Assembly: GCA_963697455.1 (NCBI GenBank)
Contig: CAVOOI010000034.1
Coordinates: forward strand, 138,781 to 202,780
Length of the DNA: 64,000 nt
Direction: 5' to 3'
From: JAFEDN01 sp963697455
GTDB taxonomy: Bacteria > Pseudomonadota > Gammaproteobacteria > Coxiellales > Coxiellaceae
Shown here: in pieces, positions 60,796 through 64,000 of the stretch
Numbering within the stretch: the first letter of the stretch is position 1
How the letters are laid out: each line of letters begins with the position of its first letter
Program-made: the position numbers and the translations under genes
Notes under the pieces: model-generated
What the model was told of the DNA's origin: nothing
Seen by the model: the letters and a program-made list of their open reading frames with translations, nothing else
Databases searched by the model: none

Positions 60796-61008
60796 ATGCG
60801 TACTGAAGAAATTAAAATGCCATCCATACAAATCAGACTTGATGCACTAAAACACAAACAACAGGCGCTTACGCAAACAGCACACGAACACAGCCGCAAA
60901 GCCTTAGCGTGCTGGAAAGAAGAACGTCATATCCAAACACAAGCAAGCGAGGCCAAGAAGTACCAAGAAGCACTTTGTAAGACACGAGAAGACCTACAAA
61001 AAAAATGA
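60796..61008 (+). CDS. Coiled-coil protein of unknown function, N-terminal part
   Basis: A charged helical frame of 70 residues (SIQIRLDALKHKQQALTQTA and EERHIQTQASEAKKYQEALC) starts 45 bases after a good promoter. It stops in a TGA right after a run of eight A (60998-61005). With seven A the frame would run on into the ORF at 61055 without a stop, giving one protein of about 270 residues. So this is either the first half of a broken gene or a gene using slippage on the A-run. The family is not recognised. Confidence 0.5.
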   Translation: MRTEEIKMPSIQIRLDALKHKQQALTQTAHEHSRKALACWKEERHIQTQASEAKKYQEALCKTREDLQKK

Positions 61009-61054
61009 AAGGAGTAGTTATAACCGCCTGTCGCAATTAGACTCTAGTCGGTTT

Positions 61055-61612
61055 TTGGAGGAATTTTGGGGTAGTATTCCTAATCATCACCAAGTTATTG
61101 AAATTAGCAAACATCTACATGAGCGTAGTAAACAAAAATCAGGAATTACCGAGATGTATCATGCTTTTCAAGCAGGTATATCGCGAGTTTCATCTTATAA
61201 CCAAGAAATTTCGAGCGCATTTGCCAAATATCTTGAACTTTACCGAGAAGGAAAAAAGATTAGCGAACGGGCGAAAGAATACGAAGCACAGGAAAATTCT
61301 TTTAACTCGACAGCGTTGGTCTTGGGCTTGTTAATATCCGCACTGGAACAACAATTGAATGGTTTCGACCCTGCTATTAATGGTGCTCAAAGGTTAGAAA
61401 TAATGCGAGAATCCATCAACAGTTACGGAACCAATGCTCCAAATAGCCCGGCCAAGAAATGTATTGCCAAAACATTTAATTCGATTTTTTCTAATTTTTG
61501 TGCCGAAAGGCTCTACCAACACCATGAAATTGGTGATGTAAGTTTTATCCTAAGTAGAAAAAATAGTATCAAAAACCCAGGTATCCCAACCAGACTGGGA
61601 TCGGACCAGTGA
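61055..61612 (+). CDS. Continuation of the coiled-coil gene after an A8 frameshift
   Basis: The frame is open from the A8 run (about 61005) and reads NERSSYNRLSQLDSSRFLEE, then FWGSIPNHHQVIEISKHL. The rest, including SSAFAKYLELYREGKKISER, is helical, with one apolar segment (TALVLGLLISALEQQ) that is too polar around it for a clear membrane helix. There is no ribosome binding site in front of any internal start, supporting that it was part of the preceding ORF. Confidence 0.5.
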   Translation: MEEFWGSIPNHHQVIEISKHLHERSKQKSGITEMYHAFQAGISRVSSYNQEISSAFAKYLELYREGKKISERAKEYEAQENSFNSTALVLGLLISALEQQLNGFDPAINGAQRLEIMRESINSYGTNAPNSPAKKCIAKTFNSIFSNFCAERLYQHHEIGDVSFILSRKNSIKNPGIPTRLGSDQ

Positions 61613-61647
61613 GGCTTCTGTAAAAGAATTTCAAAATAGATTGTAAC

Positions 61648-61697
61648 TTCCGACAAGCCGGGGCGTCAGCCCGGGGTATTTTACCTGGCGGTCGGAA
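61648..61697. repeat. GC-rich stem-loop element
   Basis: TTCCGAC pairs with GTCGGAA (seven bases); inside, CCGGG and CCCGG form a second stem. This compact structure lies between convergent genes. It may be a terminator or a REP-like element; only one copy was found in the window. Confidence 0.45.
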
Positions 61698-61724
61698 CAG
61701 AGCTTCAAATAGCTTGCAAGCCTA

Positions 61725-63507
61725 TTACAGAGGAGCGGTAGCCAAAGTTAACCACATGCGCTGGTCGTCGTTTAAATCATCGAGCAATAATTCATAAATT
61801 TCGCGGTGATAATCGTCAATCCACTTAATTTCCTGAGCATTTAGTAATGTTTTGTCAATCAAGTTTCGCGCATAAGGTACTTTGGTTAAATCTTCAAAAG
61901 TGTAAAATGGTTCTGCGCTGTTAATGCTGGATGAAGAAGTGGTTTCAACAATAGCACATAAATTTTCAATGCGAATCCCATACTGTCTGCAAAATAAATT
62001 CCGGGTTCATTGCTGACGAATCATCGTAGGTTCTAAAGGTATTTTGCTTATGCCCCGGGGAAATGCGTTGCGGCCCCTCATGTACGCATAGATAGCAGCC
62101 GACTCCGTGTCCCGTACCATGACCATAATTTAACCGGCTTGCCACAAAGGATGACGCGCCAGCGCGTCTAAATGTTCGCCGCATGTTCCTGCGGGAAACA
62201 AGGTATGGCGTAAGCTTAAATGACCTTTTTTCAGGGATGAGAAAAGTGTAATGGAGTATTTGTTCGCAGGTAGGTAATCCTAAATGAATGGTGCGAGTAA
62301 TGTCAGGCGTTTTGTACAATATTGACCGCCTGAATCGATTAAATAGAGATTGCTGTCGTCGATAGAGCGGCTGGTGGCTGCAGTTGCCTGATAATGGACA
62401 ATCGCAACGTTTCCAGCAAAGCCGCTAATGGTGGTAAAACTCAGGTCCACGCATTCAGGATCTTGGCGGCGGAATTTTTCTAATTCATCGGCGGCGGATA
62501 TTTCGCTGACTCCGGAGCGCCAAGCATTCTCGAGCCAGTGCAGAAATTTTACCACAGCCAATGCATCGCGCCGGTGTGCTTCATGCATTCCCGCCAACTC
62601 GGTCGGATTTTTCCGCGCTTTCATTAATTGCACGGGTGATGATTCATTTAATAATGAAGCTGATTTTAATTGTTGAGCGACCCACCAGCTTGCGCTTTGT
62701 GGATCAACCCAGACGCGTCCCTTGAGTTGATTAAGCGCAGTTTGAAAACCATCATAAGGTTGGACATCAACACCTTGAGATTGTAAATATAATTTATCCG
62801 CTTCGTACACTTTAGAAGGGTTAATAAATAAAGTGGCTTTTTCCTGAGTAATAATGGCATAACTGATGACTAAAGGGATTGAAGTCCACGTCATTACCGC
62901 GAATATTGAATAACCAGGCAATGGCGTCCAGCATAGTCAGCACATGTGCTTGAACATTTTTTTCTGCTAACTGTTGCTGCAATGCGATTATCTTGCTCTT
63001 AGCGTTAAGCCCCGCATTTTTTAGTGGATATTGACGAGCAGCATTGTTGGGTATTAATGGTTGGTCTTGCCAAATCTGATCAATAAGATTGTCATTAACC
63101 GGTTGCAGTTTACCGCCAACACTTTCCAATGCCTTTTGCCATTGCTCGGCCTGCGCAATGGTTAATAGACGTGGGTTGACTCCACAAGTTTGGTTTTTAC
63201 AATTGGCGACAAACCATTGATGTAACGGCGGCGTTCCTTGTGCTTGTTTCATAAGCTGATAATAGGCAGGATCAAGCTGCTGCTCCGCTTGTAAAAAATA
63301 GCGGGAGTCGGTCCACAAATAGGCTTGTTGCTTACCAATCAGCACGTCGCCTGCTGAACCATTAAAATGACTGATCCAAGCGCGGCGCTGCCAGCAGGTT
63401 GGTACATATTCATTGTTATGAGCATCCCGCGCCGGCACAAAATAGAAGTCCAGATTATTTTTTTCCATTAGCCGTCGCAAAGCAGTCAATTTATCAGTTT
63501 GATTCAT
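61725..63507 (-). pseudogene. Xaa-Pro aminopeptidase (aminopeptidase P, M24B), heavily frameshifted
   Basis: The start MNQTDKLTALRRLMEKNNLD opens the two N-terminal creatinase-like domains (YVPARDAHNNEYVP, SGSAG-like HFNGSAGDVLIGKQQAYLWTDSRYFLQAEQQLD). The frame ends near 62900, another continues (VISYAIITQEKATLFIN, VDLSFTTISGFAGNVAIVHY, YLIDSGGQY), and at least three further shifts lead through DITRTIHLG, SLRHTLFPAGTCGEHLDALA, NYGHGTGHGVGCYLCVHEGP and VETTSSSSINSAEPFYTFED to a stop at 61725. The metal ligands Asp of DSGGQY and His of GHGTGHG can be seen in separate frames. The full protein resembled the long (about 590-residue) XPNPEP1 type. Confidence 0.88.
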
Positions 63508-63629
63508 AACAGAGCCTATTGATTGTAAAAATAATAAATCTATCAGATCCCCTATATTTAGGCCAGTAATTCCAACTATAATATCAACACAAGGTAAGTC
63601 CATGTTTTCGGGTATCAACGCATTTGTAG

Positions 63630-63787
63630 TTAATATTTCCCGCCGCCGCCAACGCGCCAGCTAACGGGTGGCGGCGGAGTACCTTTTGCACGCGCAGCGC
63701 AGCGAGCATGTAAAAGGACGCAGTCGAACAGGCCCCCGAAATGCGGTCTATCCCAGCAACGTGCTTGGCGGCGGCGGGAAATATTAA
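63630..63787. repeat. Dispersed repeat family R4, copy 2, within a 23-base inverted repeat
   Basis: Bases 63630-63652 (TTAATATTTCCCGCCGCCGC and three more) are the exact reverse complement of 63765-63787. Inside, CCTTTTGCACGCGC faces GCGAGCATGTAAAAGG as a second arm pair. The right arm with flanks (63744-63798) is the repeat seen at 38226. From 63508 to 63629 nothing is recognised. Confidence 0.8.
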
Positions 63788-63882
63788 CGATGTTTGGTAA
63801 AATTTTCCAATCGAAATTTAACGGTGTTTGGGAAAAAACTTTAAAAGAGTACTAAAACGATGATTTCAAAGGAATTTGAACT

Positions 63883-64000
63883 ATGTTAAGGATCTTATTA
63901 TGTAATGATGACGGTGTTTACGCCAAAGGCTTGGCCTATTGGCGGTATACTTCAAGCGAAATCGCTCGAGATCCATGTGGTGGCGCCAGATCGCAATCTG
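63883..64000 (+). CDS. surE: 5'-nucleotidase SurE, partial at the right edge and frameshifted
   Basis: SurE is a metal-dependent nucleotidase. The frame starts LRILLCNDDGVYAKGLA, in which NDD is the conserved metal-binding motif at residues 8-10. After GLA the frame is lost: the following sequence makes sense in another frame as GGILQAKSLEIHVVAPDRNL, which is the expected continuation (VVAPDRN). One indel between 63937 and 63950 explains it. AAAGGA lies ten bases before the ATG. The rest is outside the window. Confidence 0.75.
   Translation, partial: MLRILLCNDDGVYAKGLAYWRYTSSEIARDPCGGARSQS

Overview
The window looks like the chromosome of an AT-rich gammaproteobacterium of the Legionellales (Coxiellaceae-like) kind, living in or with eukaryotic cells. 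Housekeeping blocks have gammaproteobacterial content and order (argS, SPOR protein, hslV, hslU, ubiE, ubiJ; parC; coq7; epmB). Between them lie large ankyrin proteins, an OTU-type cysteine protease, proteins ending in a eukaryotic CaaX box, toxin-antitoxin modules, Rpn nucleases and many dispersed palindromes. The taxonomic call is inferred from gene content and was not tested by a search.

Layout: 1-9.7 kb is a housekeeping run (gshA divergent from djlA, then tsaC, argS, a DUF945 protein, a SPOR protein, hslVU, ubiE, ubiJ), with a decayed lytic transglycosylase inside it. 9.8-13.7 kb holds a serine hydrolase and a toxin-antitoxin island set among short repeats. 13.8-18 kb holds two overlapping ankyrin ORFs that were probably one gene. 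18.4-25.3 kb is accessory: Rpn nuclease, broken epimerase, maf, alpha/beta hydrolase, cupin protein, Rpn remnant, AraC regulator and two unknowns. 25.6-33.3 kb is an effector-like island: an ankyrin/OTU protein, a CaaX protein with its glutathione transferase neighbour, and a shrunken second copy of that pair. 33.3-38.2 kb carries rpe-trpG, an unknown membrane protein and the csoR-copZ-copA copper operon. 38.4-41 kb is an ABC importer. 41-44.2 kb has an ImmA-like protease pair and a large membrane protein. 44.3-53 kb is housekeeping again (coq7, parC, PH-domain protein, epmB, phrB, amidotransferase, YgjP and YggU relatives). 53.4-59.5 kb is a peptide ABC transporter. 59.6-64 kb is a run of broken genes (enoyl-CoA hydratase/isomerase family, a coiled-coil protein, aminopeptidase P, and surE at the edge).

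The most striking global feature is gene breakage: an in-frame amber codon in the essential argS, and single-base frameshifts in about ten genes, some in A-runs. Either this genome is in active reductive decay, or the assembly carries indel errors; the sequence alone cannot separate these. The accessory regions are also seeded with at least six families of short repeats, and several genes end exactly at repeat or Rpn-fragment junctions.

No tRNA, rRNA or CRISPR array was recognised.
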